A stretch of 64,000 bases of DNA from positions 682,001 through 746,000 of the forward strand of contig NZ_CABVIY010000001.1 of assembly GCF_902498195.1 (NCBI RefSeq), in the 5' to 3' direction. The position numbers were made by a program, and so were the translations under genes. Shown one piece after another: positions 43,910 through 52,375 of the stretch. A model generated the notes under the pieces. That model searched no databases and was not told the DNA's origin. It worked only from the letters and a program-made list of their open reading frames with translations. This stretch comes from Pseudomonas fluorescens. GTDB taxonomy: Bacteria > Pseudomonadota > Gammaproteobacteria > Pseudomonadales > Pseudomonadaceae. The first letter of the stretch is position 1. Every line of letters starts with the position of its first letter.

Positions 43910-44335
43910 TTATGACAGGTGCGACTCGCCCGCCGCACGGCTCAAGTCCCTGGGCCTTCCCCCGATGCGCGTGAACGCCAGCCACACAAACAGCAGCACA
44001 CTGCAACCAATGAGCAGGGAGGCGCCGCCGATCAGAGGTTCGACCGCGGGGAAGCCCTTGAGGCGCAGCGTCAGTGCGCCGAGCATCACCGGCACGCCGA
44101 CGTTGTACAGCCAGAACTGGGCGCTGGCAGCGCGGCCTTCGGTGGTGGCGGGGTAGACGGTGCCGATGAGTCCGAACAGTGCCATCGACACCCATCCCAA
44201 CAGGTTGACATGGGCATGGACCGCGAAGAGCGAATGGTCGCCGGAAGCGCCCATGGTCACGCCCAGCGCCACGCCAAGGGCGAAGTAGAGGGCGGCGAGC
44301 CGAAACCAGGTTTGCGAACGGGGATTGTGATTCAT
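43910..44335 (-). CDS. Small heme-copper-oxidase-like membrane protein
   Basis: 141 residues from ATG 44335 (GAGGTGAATGCC upstream). Four hydrophobic helices. The string LFAVHAHVNLLGWVSMALFG, with H-x-H and a following NLLGW, resembles the first His-bearing helix of cytochrome c oxidase subunit I relatives and of the NnrS-like group. It is far shorter than a complete oxidase subunit, so it is not an oxidase by itself. Function unknown. The gene is next to a divergent TetR gene. Confidence 0.72.
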   Translation of the reverse strand: MNHNPRSQTWFRLAALYFALGVALGVTMGASGDHSLFAVHAHVNLLGWVSMALFGLIGTVYPATTEGRAASAQFWLYNVGVPVMLGALTLRLKGFPAVEPLIGGASLLIGCSVLLFVWLAFTRIGGRPRDLSRAAGESHLS

Positions 44336-44458
44336 GGCATTCACCTCATGCGCCCCGGGGCGCGTTCAGTTGCTGATGATCGATGTGAAAATCGCCTGCC
44401 GTTGCGCGCTGTACTCCTGTTGGGCGACCCCTTGTGGACGGGTGGTCGCGTGTCTATT

Positions 44459-44476
44459 ATGAGACTCGTGTCTCAT
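44459..44476. promoter_or_regulatory. Perfect palindrome, probable TetR operator
   Basis: ATGAGACTCGTGTCTCAT has 7-base perfect arms around a 4-base spacer. It is 26 bases before the TetR start and in the gap divergent from the membrane-protein gene. Its centre overlaps the likely promoter, consistent with autorepression. Confidence 0.75.
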
Positions 44477-44501
44477 TACAAGACGGAGTATCATTTATTC
44501 C

Positions 44502-45176
44502 ATGTCGACCTCCAAGTCAAGCCCGTCCATCGGCGACGGCGATTCCCAAGGCCGCGTCAACCAGCGGCTGCGAACGCGCCAGGCGCTGGTCGAGGCCGCC
44601 GTTGCAATGCGCGCAGAGGGCCAGAATCCGACGGTTGCGCAAGTGGCCGAGCGCGCGAGGGTGTCGCGGGCCACGGCGTATCGCTACTTTCCTTCGATGG
44701 AGGCGTTGATCAGCGAGACGGCGGCCGATCGCGACATGCAGCCGCTGGAGCGCCTCTGGCGTCCGGGGGATGATCCGGTGAAGGGCATTGGCCTGGCGGC
44801 CAACGCGTTGAACAGGCTGTTGATCGACGACGAGATCGGCCTGCACGTGATGGAACGCTCGTTCATGACGGTGTGGCTCGAAGGCGAGTCTCACGAGCCC
44901 CTGCGGCCGGGCCGACGCATGAGCTACATCGAGCCGATTGTCGACTCGATGAAGGACGTGCTTTCACCCAGGGCCCGCAAGCGATTGAAGCAGGCGCTGT
45001 CGATCGTCATGGGCACCGAGGCGTTGATTGCCGTGCGCGACATCAGTCGCGCAAGCATTGAAGAGTCACTCGACACCGCCGCATGGGCGGCGCGGGCGCT
45101 CGTTCGCCAGGCACTGGCGGAGGACGAACAGGCACGACCAAAGCGCAAGGCCAGGCCTGCGGGCCCGGGGGCCTAG
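44502..45176 (+). CDS. TetR/AcrR family transcriptional regulator
   Basis: 224 residues. HTH: LRTRQALVEAAVAMRAEGQN, PTVAQVAERARVSRATAYRY, FPSMEALISE. The C-terminal domain is helical. Probably represses itself and perhaps the divergent 43910 gene through the palindrome at 44459-44476. The stop is four bases from the convergent amidohydrolase stop. Confidence 0.9.
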   Translation: MSTSKSSPSIGDGDSQGRVNQRLRTRQALVEAAVAMRAEGQNPTVAQVAERARVSRATAYRYFPSMEALISETAADRDMQPLERLWRPGDDPVKGIGLAANALNRLLIDDEIGLHVMERSFMTVWLEGESHEPLRPGRRMSYIEPIVDSMKDVLSPRARKRLKQALSIVMGTEALIAVRDISRASIEESLDTAAWAARALVRQALAEDEQARPKRKARPAGPGA

Positions 45177-45179
45177 CGT

Positions 45180-46487
45180 CTACAGGCCGGGCAACAGATC
45201 GGGCTGCACAATCACGCCGCCTTTCATCACCACGGGCAGTTTCTCGAGAATCGAAATATCGGCAATCGGGTCGCCGTCGACGGCGATCATGTCGGCGAAG
45301 CGACCCGTACTGACGGCGCCTACGTCCTGCTGCCAGTTGAGCAGGTCGGCGGCGACCACGGTGGCGGACTGGATCGCCTGCATGGGCGTCATGCCGTACT
45401 TCACCATGTAGGCGAATTGCTTGGCATTGGTGCCGATCGGATACACGCCGGCGTCGGTGCCATAGGCAATCTTCACCCCGGCCTTGACCGCTTTGCGAAA
45501 GGCCTCGCGCTGTACTTCAGTGGTCTCGGTGTTCTTGCGCAGGTATTCCTCCGGCCAGCCTTCCTTGCGACCGACTTCATCGATGTAGTCACCGTTATAG
45601 ATGTCCATCACCAGGTAGGTGCCTTTTTCCTTGGCCATTTTGATGCCTTCGTCATCCAGCAGCGAAGCATGTTCAACCGATTTCACGCCGGCCCGGATAG
45701 CGGCCTTGATGCCCTCTGCACCATGGGCATGCACGGTGGCATAGCTTTTGTGAATCCTGGCTTCCTGGACCACCGCGCGCATTTCATCCTCGGTCATTTC
45801 CATTTGACCGGGCTCAGTCCCTACGGCCAGTACCGAGCCGGTGGCCATCATCTTGATGGTGTCGACGCCGTGCTGGAACAGGTAGCGGGTCTTCAATTTC
45901 GCATCATTGGCATCGCGGTAAACCCCCACCCGCATATCCGCCGGGATCTCCACGCCCGGCGCAAATCCCGTGACTTCGCCACCACCGCCCGCCACGGTGA
46001 TGTACGCACCCACCACGTTCATTCTCGGCCCCAGCACCCGGTTGGCGTTGATCGCGTCACGCAGCGCGACATCGGTGAATGCGCGATAGGTGCCCAGGTC
46101 ATGCACCGTGGTAAAACCCGCGCGCAGGGTTTGATAGGCATGTTTGGCACCCATCAGCGCGACGTCTTGCGGGGAGTGCAGGAGCGGCTCGGCGACGTTG
46201 TTGGTCATGTCCCAGTCGGAGATATGCGTGTGCATGTCGATCAGGCCCGGCAACACGGTCTTGGTCGACCAATCGATGACTTTGCTGTCGGCGGCGGGGG
46301 CGCTCCACGGCTCGACGGCAACGATGCGCTCGCCCTCGACCTTGATGCGTTGATCGGTCAGTACCTTGCCGCGCTCGACGTCCACCAGGTGCCCGGCGTG
46401 GATGTAGAGCGTATCGGCTTGAGCATTCAATGCCATCGATGAAAGTGAAATGGCCAGCGCCATGCACTTTATAGAAAATTTGTTCAT
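45180..46487 (-). CDS. Exported metal-dependent amidohydrolase (Xaa-Pro/imidazolone type)
   Basis: 435 residues with a signal peptide MNKFSIKCMALAISLSSMAL cleaved around NAQADT. Metal ligands appear in order: IDMHTHISDW (H-x-H), VHAHGAEGI, EHASLLDDEG and YGTDAGVYP. This is the amidohydrolase superfamily subgroup of Xaa-Pro dipeptidase and organophosphate-like hydrolases, here in the periplasm. It lies 35 bp after the OprD porin gene, in one operon; together they probably import and cleave a peptide-like or carboxylated nutrient. Confidence 0.88.
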   Translation of the reverse strand: MNKFSIKCMALAISLSSMALNAQADTLYIHAGHLVDVERGKVLTDQRIKVEGERIVAVEPWSAPAADSKVIDWSTKTVLPGLIDMHTHISDWDMTNNVAEPLLHSPQDVALMGAKHAYQTLRAGFTTVHDLGTYRAFTDVALRDAINANRVLGPRMNVVGAYITVAGGGGEVTGFAPGVEIPADMRVGVYRDANDAKLKTRYLFQHGVDTIKMMATGSVLAVGTEPGQMEMTEDEMRAVVQEARIHKSYATVHAHGAEGIKAAIRAGVKSVEHASLLDDEGIKMAKEKGTYLVMDIYNGDYIDEVGRKEGWPEEYLRKNTETTEVQREAFRKAVKAGVKIAYGTDAGVYPIGTNAKQFAYMVKYGMTPMQAIQSATVVAADLLNWQQDVGAVSTGRFADMIAVDGDPIADISILEKLPVVMKGGVIVQPDLLPGL

Positions 46488-46522
46488 GTAAGACCTCTTG
46501 TTATAAACCCAGGGACATCACT

Positions 46523-47803
46523 TCAAAACAGGTCCAGCGGGAACTCTGTGATGATTCTTAGTTGCTTGACGCTGTCGCCGGTAAAGTCATGTTCGGCATA
46601 GCGGACACGCACGGACAAGTTCTTCAGGGCACCCGTTTCAACCACGGTTTTCAGATCGATATCCCGCTCGATCTGTTTGTCCGAATGGGCGAAATAGGCG
46701 TACAAGCCATCCGGGTCGACCCGTTCATTGTCGATATCGAAGCCATAGACATAACGAAAGCCGAGTGTGGTGTGCAGTCCGCCGGTACTTCCAAAGTCAT
46801 AGGCATAACCAAGCCCCACGGACTGCTCGCCAGGGCCGTTGAAATCGCCATATTGCGAAGAGTTGGCGAGGTAGATGGAGTCCATGTAAGTACCGTCCGA
46901 CGCCATCAAATAGTCGAATGGTTGATCACCCTGGATTTTCTGATAGGACAAGGTGTAAGTGTGTGGGCCATTGGCATAGGCGGTCGCCAGCGACCAGGCT
47001 GTAACGTTTATTGCACCAGCGCGGGCCTGGCCTTCATCGAGGGAGCGATAGAGGTTGAAATCCAGGCTCAGTGATTGCTCCTGTTCCAGTGCCCAGCTGT
47101 AGTTGGCATTGATATAGAACTGGCGCCACAAGTCTTGTGCGCGCGACACGTACACGCCGACGCCACCCTGTTCGACGGGCTGGTAGGTCAGCCCGGCATA
47201 GTCCACGTCACCCGCGTCGACCCCGGCGTACCCGGCCATGAACCCGCCGTCATGGCTGGTGCTGGTGTAACCCCGGGAGGAGTAAAAATGGCCGATGTCG
47301 ATACTGACCTTGTCGATCTCATCGCTTAACAGTTGAATGCCTCGGGTCGTCATCGGCATCAACCGCAGATCGGGGGTGGCGAAGACGGGATTGTAAGGAC
47401 GCAGATCGCCGTACTTGAGCACCGTGTTCGACCATTTTATTTTGACCGAGGCATTGAGGGTGGAGGACTCCGTTCTTTCGCCATCACCCTCGGCGGGAAA
47501 CATCCCCGTGCCCACGGTGCCGCGCCCGCCATCGAGCTTGTAGGCGGTATAGGCACTTGCATCGAGACCAAATCCGATTTCGCCTTGGGTAAAACCGGAC
47601 TGATAGTCCATCAGCAAACCCTGGCCCCAGCCTCGTGCATCGGGATAGTCGGACAGGGAGTTGCGGTTGAAATACATATTGCGTGCTAGCAGTTTCGCAG
47701 TTCCACCCTCGATAAAACCCTCCTGGGTTTCATCAGCCTGCGCTTGCAGAGCACTTGCAGATATCGAAACGACAAACAGACCCAACAGTGGACGCTTTTT
47801 CAT
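46523..47803 (-). CDS. OprD family outer membrane porin
   Basis: 426 residues; signal peptide MKKRPLLGLFVVSISASALQ, cleaved around AQADET. The barrel begins EGFIEGGTAKLLARNMYFNR and shows alternating aromatic strands through GFRYVYGFDIDNERVDP to the terminal strand QLRIITEFPLDLF, which ends in Phe as outer-membrane proteins do. OprD-type porins import basic amino acids, peptides or aromatic acids. First gene of the operon with the periplasmic amidohydrolase. Confidence 0.92.
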   Translation of the reverse strand: MKKRPLLGLFVVSISASALQAQADETQEGFIEGGTAKLLARNMYFNRNSLSDYPDARGWGQGLLMDYQSGFTQGEIGFGLDASAYTAYKLDGGRGTVGTGMFPAEGDGERTESSTLNASVKIKWSNTVLKYGDLRPYNPVFATPDLRLMPMTTRGIQLLSDEIDKVSIDIGHFYSSRGYTSTSHDGGFMAGYAGVDAGDVDYAGLTYQPVEQGGVGVYVSRAQDLWRQFYINANYSWALEQEQSLSLDFNLYRSLDEGQARAGAINVTAWSLATAYANGPHTYTLSYQKIQGDQPFDYLMASDGTYMDSIYLANSSQYGDFNGPGEQSVGLGYAYDFGSTGGLHTTLGFRYVYGFDIDNERVDPDGLYAYFAHSDKQIERDIDLKTVVETGALKNLSVRVRYAEHDFTGDSVKQLRIITEFPLDLF

Positions 47804-47953
47804 TAAAGGCCTCAGGGCTTTTTATTGTTATATGAAAACGCCTGTGCAGTTCGGTGGACTTCGGCCGCCGAAAATCAAGCAACATCAGAATGTTTAAAGT
47901 GGGCGAAGATCAATGGGTCGAGAAACGACTTGTGAATAGATGAAATATGAACG

Positions 47954-47980
47954 GAGGCCAACCCGACCTAGGCTGGCCTC
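47954..47980 (-). terminator. Hairpin at the 3' end of the VOC gene
   Basis: GAGGCCA and TGGCCTC form a 7-bp stem with a 13-base loop, beginning 10 bases past the minus-strand stop at 47990. The T-tract is weak, so this is only a possible terminator. Confidence 0.35.
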
Positions 47981-47989
47981 GTGCCGGGT

Positions 47990-48373
47990 TCAGTCGGCTT
48001 TGAAGCAATAGGCAGCCAGTTTGTTGCCGTCCGGATCACGGGCATAGGCTGCATAGGCGTTCGGTGCCCAGCCCCGTGGACCGGGAAGGCCTTCACAGCG
48101 ACCGCCAGCCGCCAGGGCCGCGGCATGGAAGGCGTCGATGGCGGCACGGGTCGGTGCCTCGAAACTGACGGTCACACCATTGCCGACGCTGGCGGGGGCA
48201 CCGTCAGCCGGTTTCAGGACGAAAAAGGCCGGTGCCGTTTCGCCCCAGATGGAACCATTGTCCCCGAGATCGGCGAGGCGTTTGTGGCCGAGCTCGGCCA
48301 GTACCTCATCGTAGAAACCGCGGGCTTTGTTCAGGTCATTGGTACCGACTGTCACGTGAGTGAAAACGCTCAT
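47990..48373 (-). CDS. VOC family protein
   Basis: 127 residues: MSVFTHVTVGTNDLNKARGF, the usual opening strand, then LAELGHKRLADLGDNGSIWG and the end segment AYAAYARDPDGNKLAAYCFK with the DPDGN turn. Single-module glyoxalase/dioxygenase-fold protein of unknown substrate. Divergent-neighbour genes are not obviously linked. Confidence 0.85.
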   Translation of the reverse strand: MSVFTHVTVGTNDLNKARGFYDEVLAELGHKRLADLGDNGSIWGETAPAFFVLKPADGAPASVGNGVTVSFEAPTRAAIDAFHAAALAAGGRCEGLPGPRGWAPNAYAAYARDPDGNKLAAYCFKAD

Positions 48374-48505
48374 TTTTGTAGCTCTCCTGGGTAGAAACGA
48401 CTGGCCAAGAGTGTGGCGCTTTCATCTGAATTTACAGTGATGTCTCTGCATTAATGCCATGTCGGGAACGCATGGAAAGCAGAGGGTGCACGGGTGCTGC
48501 TGATG

Positions 48506-49390
48506 CTAGCCGGCGAGATATTCACTCAGCGCGTCCCCCAGGATGTCGAATGTTCGGGCGATGCGTCTGACTTTGCGCAGGTCGTTATGCATGGCAATCC
48601 ACACATCGACCTCGAAGCCAAATTGCTCCGGCAGGATAGGGATCAGGCCATGCGCGGCGGCGACAGTGGCGGGGCACAAACCGAAACCAAGCCCCGCCCT
48701 GAGTGCGGCGATCTGGGCCAGGTGGTTGTCGGTGGCAATTGCGAAGTGCTGGTCCGCTTCACACAGTCCGACTTCGACCAACCGACGCAGGTCGGCGCAA
48801 CGGCGGTCGGGACCAATCAGCGGGGCGCGTCGCAAGGCGCAGAGGTTCGTCGGCTCACCGTAGCGCTCAAGGCAGGCGTCGCTGGCGTATACGCCGATGC
48901 GCAGGGCACCGGTACGCCGCGCAACGATGGCGGCTTCGGTGGGGCGCAGCAGGCGCACGGCGATGTCCGACTCCTGGCGGGCGATGTCCTCCAGCTGATC
49001 ATTGATGCTCATCTGGAGTTTCAACTCAGGATGGCGGTGGTGGAACTCGCGCATCAATGCAGGCAACACCTCGACCCCGAGCAAGTCGCTGCTGGCCAGC
49101 CTGACCGTGCCCCGGGATGGCTCGGTTTCGTTGCTGGCCATGCGATTGAACGCCTCGGCAGCGATCGCCATCGACTCGACATGGTGAATCAGCCCGCGTG
49201 CCGAAGCCGTCGGCGTCAGCCCTGTGGGAGTCCGGGTAAACAGGCTCAGGCCGAGGCTGGCTTCAAGGCTTTCCAGGCGCCGACGCGCCGTGGCCTGCGC
49301 GATACCCAGTAGCCGCGCGGCGCCGGACAGGCTGCCGCTGCGTAGCACAGCGAGGAAGACCCGCTGACTTTCCCATTCGAGGGCGTTCAT
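48506..49390 (-). CDS. LysR family transcriptional regulator
   Basis: 294 residues from MNALEWESQRVFLAVLRSGS; AAGGAATGT precedes the ATG, and the long extension to 50002 is a different-frame artefact. HTH: LSGAARLLGIAQATARRRLE. The effector domain contains GTVRLASSDLLGVEVLPALM and ESDIAVRLLRPTEAAIVARR. Divergent from the GFA gene; a perfect inverted repeat lies in the shared promoter. Confidence 0.88.
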   Translation of the reverse strand: MNALEWESQRVFLAVLRSGSLSGAARLLGIAQATARRRLESLEASLGLSLFTRTPTGLTPTASARGLIHHVESMAIAAEAFNRMASNETEPSRGTVRLASSDLLGVEVLPALMREFHHRHPELKLQMSINDQLEDIARQESDIAVRLLRPTEAAIVARRTGALRIGVYASDACLERYGEPTNLCALRRAPLIGPDRRCADLRRLVEVGLCEADQHFAIATDNHLAQIAALRAGLGFGLCPATVAAAHGLIPILPEQFGFEVDVWIAMHNDLRKVRRIARTFDILGDALSEYLAG

Positions 49391-49442
49391 ACATTCCTTA
49401 GCAACGGTTGCGCTGTTTTCGGTCTTCTGCCGGTCGTGAGGA

Positions 49443-49470
49443 ACAGGGATCATGCACGTCCGATCCCTGT
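49443..49470. promoter_or_regulatory. 9-bp inverted repeat, probable LysR operator
   Basis: ACAGGGATC (49443-49451) and GATCCCTGT (49462-49470) are perfect inverted arms around a 10-base spacer, in the 108-bp gap between the divergent LysR and GFA genes. Confidence 0.6.
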
Positions 49471-49498
49471 GTAGCGCACCATTGTAAGGAGTCACACC

Positions 49499-49933
49499 AT
49501 GAGTTTCACCGGTCAGTGCCGATGCGGGCGAGTAACGCTTCGATTGCAGACGCCAACCCTGCCGCCCCTGTACGCATGCCATTGCCTGAACTGTCAGCGC
49601 TGGAGCGGCAGCGCCTTCGCCTTGCATGTGCTGTGCAGCGCGCAGGCGGTAGTGGTGTCGGGCGAGGTGGCGAGCTACAGCCATGAGCATGAGGGACAGT
49701 GGTCGACCCAGTTTGCCTGCGGTGCTTGCTTCACCCGGCTGTTCAATGAAACCACCGCGGCCCCGGGGATGCGCGTGGTGCGCGCGGGAGTGCTCGACGG
49801 TGCAGGGCAGATGACACCACTGGCCCACATCTGGGTCAAGCGTAAACAGCCTTGGCTGTCGCTGCCGGAAGGGACAGCGCAATGGCCGCAAAGCCCAACG
49901 CCAGAGGCCTTTGCAAGCGCTTTGACCGCTTGA
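49499..49933 (+). CDS. GFA family (Zn-binding, glutathione-dependent formaldehyde-activating-like) protein
   Basis: 144 residues: GQCRCGRVTLRLQ with C7-x-C9-G, YACHCLNCQRWSGSAF (CHCxxC) and FACGACFTRLFNET supply the zinc-binding cysteines of the GFA fold. Ribosome site AAGGAGTCACACC. GFA enzymes include the glutathione-formaldehyde condensing enzyme, but most members have unknown substrates. Controlled by the divergent LysR. Confidence 0.9.
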   Translation: MSFTGQCRCGRVTLRLQTPTLPPLYACHCLNCQRWSGSAFALHVLCSAQAVVVSGEVASYSHEHEGQWSTQFACGACFTRLFNETTAAPGMRVVRAGVLDGAGQMTPLAHIWVKRKQPWLSLPEGTAQWPQSPTPEAFASALTA

Positions 49934-49965
49934 CCGGAGGAGGCCGTCCCCAGCCGTCATGACCG

Positions 49966-50850
49966 TCAGGCGCCGCCTGCGGTCGCTTCCTGCCCCAGCC
50001 ACTCAAGGAACTCGGAAAAGCCGCTAGAGCGCTTCACCCGTTTTGGATAGACCAGCGTATAGCGTCCGCCGGTCACGATGCGGCCGGGGTGCAGTCGCAC
50101 CAGTTGTCCGGTGAGCAATTCATCGCGTGTCAGCACCGCGTCGACGAGCGCGAGGCCCTGGCCACATTTCACGGCGACGATCGCGGACTCCAGCGTATCG
50201 AAGGTCAGGTGCGCGTTGTCCGGCCCGGTCGAGCCCGGGTAGTACTCTTCCCAGCGGCGCCAGTCCAGGCGATCCATGCTCGCGTCCACCAGTCGCGCGG
50301 TCTTGAGGACCTCTTGCGCGGTGGTCCCGGCGAGCAACTCCGGCGAGCACACCGGGATCAGTTCCTCTTCCCAGAGTTCCAGCGCTTCGAAGTCGGGCCA
50401 GGTGGCGGTGCCGTAGGCGATCATGGCGTCGATCGACTCAAACGCGAAGTCGGGAAAGCGGTGGTACACCGTGTCGACACTGACGGTCACTTGCGGGTGC
50501 AAGCGATAGAAGGCGGTCAACCGTGGAATCAGCCAGCGCGCCGCCATGGTTGGGTGCGCGCGCAGGCTGACACTGCGCCCCACGGAGGCGAGCATGTGCG
50601 AGGCGTCCGACAGCAGGCCGATGACCTGTTCCGCCACCGGCACCAGGGATTTGCCCTCGTCGGTCAGCACGATCTTGCGCGTGTGCCGCTCGAACAGGCG
50701 CGTCTCCAGGCGCGCCTCCAGTTGCGCGACCTGCCGGCTCACCGCGCTCTGGCTCAGGTTGAGCTGTTCGCCTGCCTTGCCGAAGTTACCGGTCTTGGCA
50801 ACCGTCAGGAATGCCTGCAATAGCTCGATGGATGGCAGTTGGCGGCTCAT
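49966..50850 (-). CDS. LysR family transcriptional regulator (GcvA-like)
   Basis: 294 residues from MSRQLPSIELLQAFLTVAKT; GAGGAGCGC upstream, the in-frame extension to 50955 rejected. HTH: NFGKAGEQLNLSQSAVSRQV AQLEAR. The C-terminal domain has GcvA-like FYRLHPQVTVSVDTVYHRFP and LAGTTAQEVLKTARLVDAS. Divergent from the three-oxidase operon at 50978, which it probably activates; an inverted repeat GACGCG-n6-CGCGTC lies at 50936. Confidence 0.87.
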   Translation of the reverse strand: MSRQLPSIELLQAFLTVAKTGNFGKAGEQLNLSQSAVSRQVAQLEARLETRLFERHTRKIVLTDEGKSLVPVAEQVIGLLSDASHMLASVGRSVSLRAHPTMAARWLIPRLTAFYRLHPQVTVSVDTVYHRFPDFAFESIDAMIAYGTATWPDFEALELWEEELIPVCSPELLAGTTAQEVLKTARLVDASMDRLDWRRWEEYYPGSTGPDNAHLTFDTLESAIVAVKCGQGLALVDAVLTRDELLTGQLVRLHPGRIVTGGRYTLVYPKRVKRSSGFSEFLEWLGQEATAGGA

Positions 50851-50935
50851 CTTTCTATGCGCTCCTCGCATGGGATTAATGCAGATACATCGCTGTAATT
50901 TCGAAGGATCGGGGCACATTCTTAGCTCAAACCCC

Positions 50936-50953
50936 GACGCGGCGCTACGCGTC
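50936..50953. promoter_or_regulatory. Inverted repeat upstream of the three-oxidase operon
   Basis: GACGCG and CGCGTC with a 6-base spacer, 25 bases before the ATG at 50978 and in the gap divergent from LysR. Only six-base arms, so modest evidence. Confidence 0.35.
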
Positions 50954-50977
50954 ATTCACCACCTGACGGTCCCCCTC

Positions 50978-52324
50978 ATGAATATTCCAGCAGCAGCATT
51001 GGCCAGCGTGTCGGCGCCCCGGGACAACCCTCTGCCCGGTGAAGTCGATGTGGCAATCATCGGCGGCGGCCTGATGGGGTGTGCGTGCGCGTACTACCTG
51101 AGCAAAGCGGGCGCCAAGGTGTTGCTCCTCGAAAAAAGCACCCTGGCGGGGCAGCAATCGTCACGGGCGTGGGGCTTTGTTCGCCAGCAATCGCGGGATG
51201 AAGCCGAGGTGCCGCTGATGCAAGCGAGCATCGGAATCTGGCGCGCCCTGGAACACGAGCTGCAGGCCGACCTGGGGTGGCGCAACGACGGTTGCCTGTT
51301 CGTCGCGGCCAACGAGGCCGAGCGTGACGGATACGCATCGTGGCTGAGCGTCGCGCGCAGTTTTTCGGTCGACACCGTGATGCTGTCGCCGCGAGAAGTG
51401 GAGAAGAAACTGCCGGGTTACGCCGTCCCGCAACTGGGTGGCCTGTTTACCGCCAGTGACGGTCAGGCCGAGCCCACACTCGTGGCGCGTGCCTTTGCGA
51501 TGCGCGCCCGTGAACTGGGGGCGCGCATCGTCGAACACTGTGGCGCCAAGGGCATCGACGTTGCTGCCGGCCAGGTGGTGGGCGTGGAAACCGAGCGCGG
51601 CTACGTCAAGGCGAAAACCGTGGTGTGCGCCGCGGGTGTCACCACGTTTCGCTTGTTGAAAATGCTTGGCATCTCCCTGCCGCAGCAGCTGGTCAGGGGC
51701 ACGGTGGCGCGAACCACGTCCGGGCCGACCCTGAGCGGCATCTCCACCATTGCCAACGGCGTGGGCTTTCGGCAACGGCTGGATGGCAGCTTCAACATCG
51801 CCGACGACGCCCATGTCGATGTCGACATGACGCTGGGCCATCTGCGCGCACTGCATTGGTATGCGCCGTCGCTCTGGGCGCACCGCAAGTCCTTTCGCTT
51901 TAACCTCAACGGTGCCTGCCTGACGGATCTGCACCAACGCATGCCGTGGTCGGAATCTTCGCGACTGGGCGCGGGTATCCACCAGCGCAACCCGCTCATT
52001 GCACCCAATGACAAGGGGCTGGGGACGGCCATGCGCGCACTCAAGGCGGCCTTTCCCGGGCAGGTGAATACGCAGATTGCCGACCGCTGGGCGGGCGCGA
52101 TCGATGTCTTGCCGGACGGCATTCCGGTGATCGATGCGCAAACCTCACCGCACGGCCTGGCCGTCGCCACCGGCTTCTGCGGCCACGGCTTTGCCATGGG
52201 GCCGATCGTGGGCAAAACCCTGGCGGACTGGATCGACTCCGGCGATCCGGGGCTGGACATGCGCCAGCTGCGCCTGTCGCGATTCGCCGAGGGCGACGTC
52301 AAGCCGCCTTCCTCGTTGTTCTAG
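50978..52324 (+). CDS. FAD-dependent oxidase subunit (DAO family)
   Basis: 448 residues from MNIPAAALASVSAPRDN; the frame extends to 50546 antisense to LysR, and this ATG fits the fold although its ribosome site is poor. FAD motif VDVAIIGGGLMGCACAYYLS (about 29-48), second motif QQSSRAWGFVRQQSRDEAE, and near the end GFCGHGFAMGPIVGKTLAD. It resembles the catalytic beta subunits of opine oxidase, HcnC and heterotetrameric amino-acid dehydrogenases. First of three FAD genes before a binding protein. Confidence 0.86.
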   Translation: MNIPAAALASVSAPRDNPLPGEVDVAIIGGGLMGCACAYYLSKAGAKVLLLEKSTLAGQQSSRAWGFVRQQSRDEAEVPLMQASIGIWRALEHELQADLGWRNDGCLFVAANEAERDGYASWLSVARSFSVDTVMLSPREVEKKLPGYAVPQLGGLFTASDGQAEPTLVARAFAMRARELGARIVEHCGAKGIDVAAGQVVGVETERGYVKAKTVVCAAGVTTFRLLKMLGISLPQQLVRGTVARTTSGPTLSGISTIANGVGFRQRLDGSFNIADDAHVDVDMTLGHLRALHWYAPSLWAHRKSFRFNLNGACLTDLHQRMPWSESSRLGAGIHQRNPLIAPNDKGLGTAMRALKAAFPGQVNTQIADRWAGAIDVLPDGIPVIDAQTSPHGLAVATGFCGHGFAMGPIVGKTLADWIDSGDPGLDMRQLRLSRFAEGDVKPPSSLF

Positions 52325-52375
52325 CCGATACCCACAGGGTCAACGCTCACGCGCCCACATCTCGGGGGAAACACA

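Noticed and set aside
48506..50002. 498-residue version of the LysR protein
   Set aside because: The extra 204 N-terminal residues run antisense through the GFA gene. The LysR fold and AAGGAATGT ribosome site place the start at 49390.
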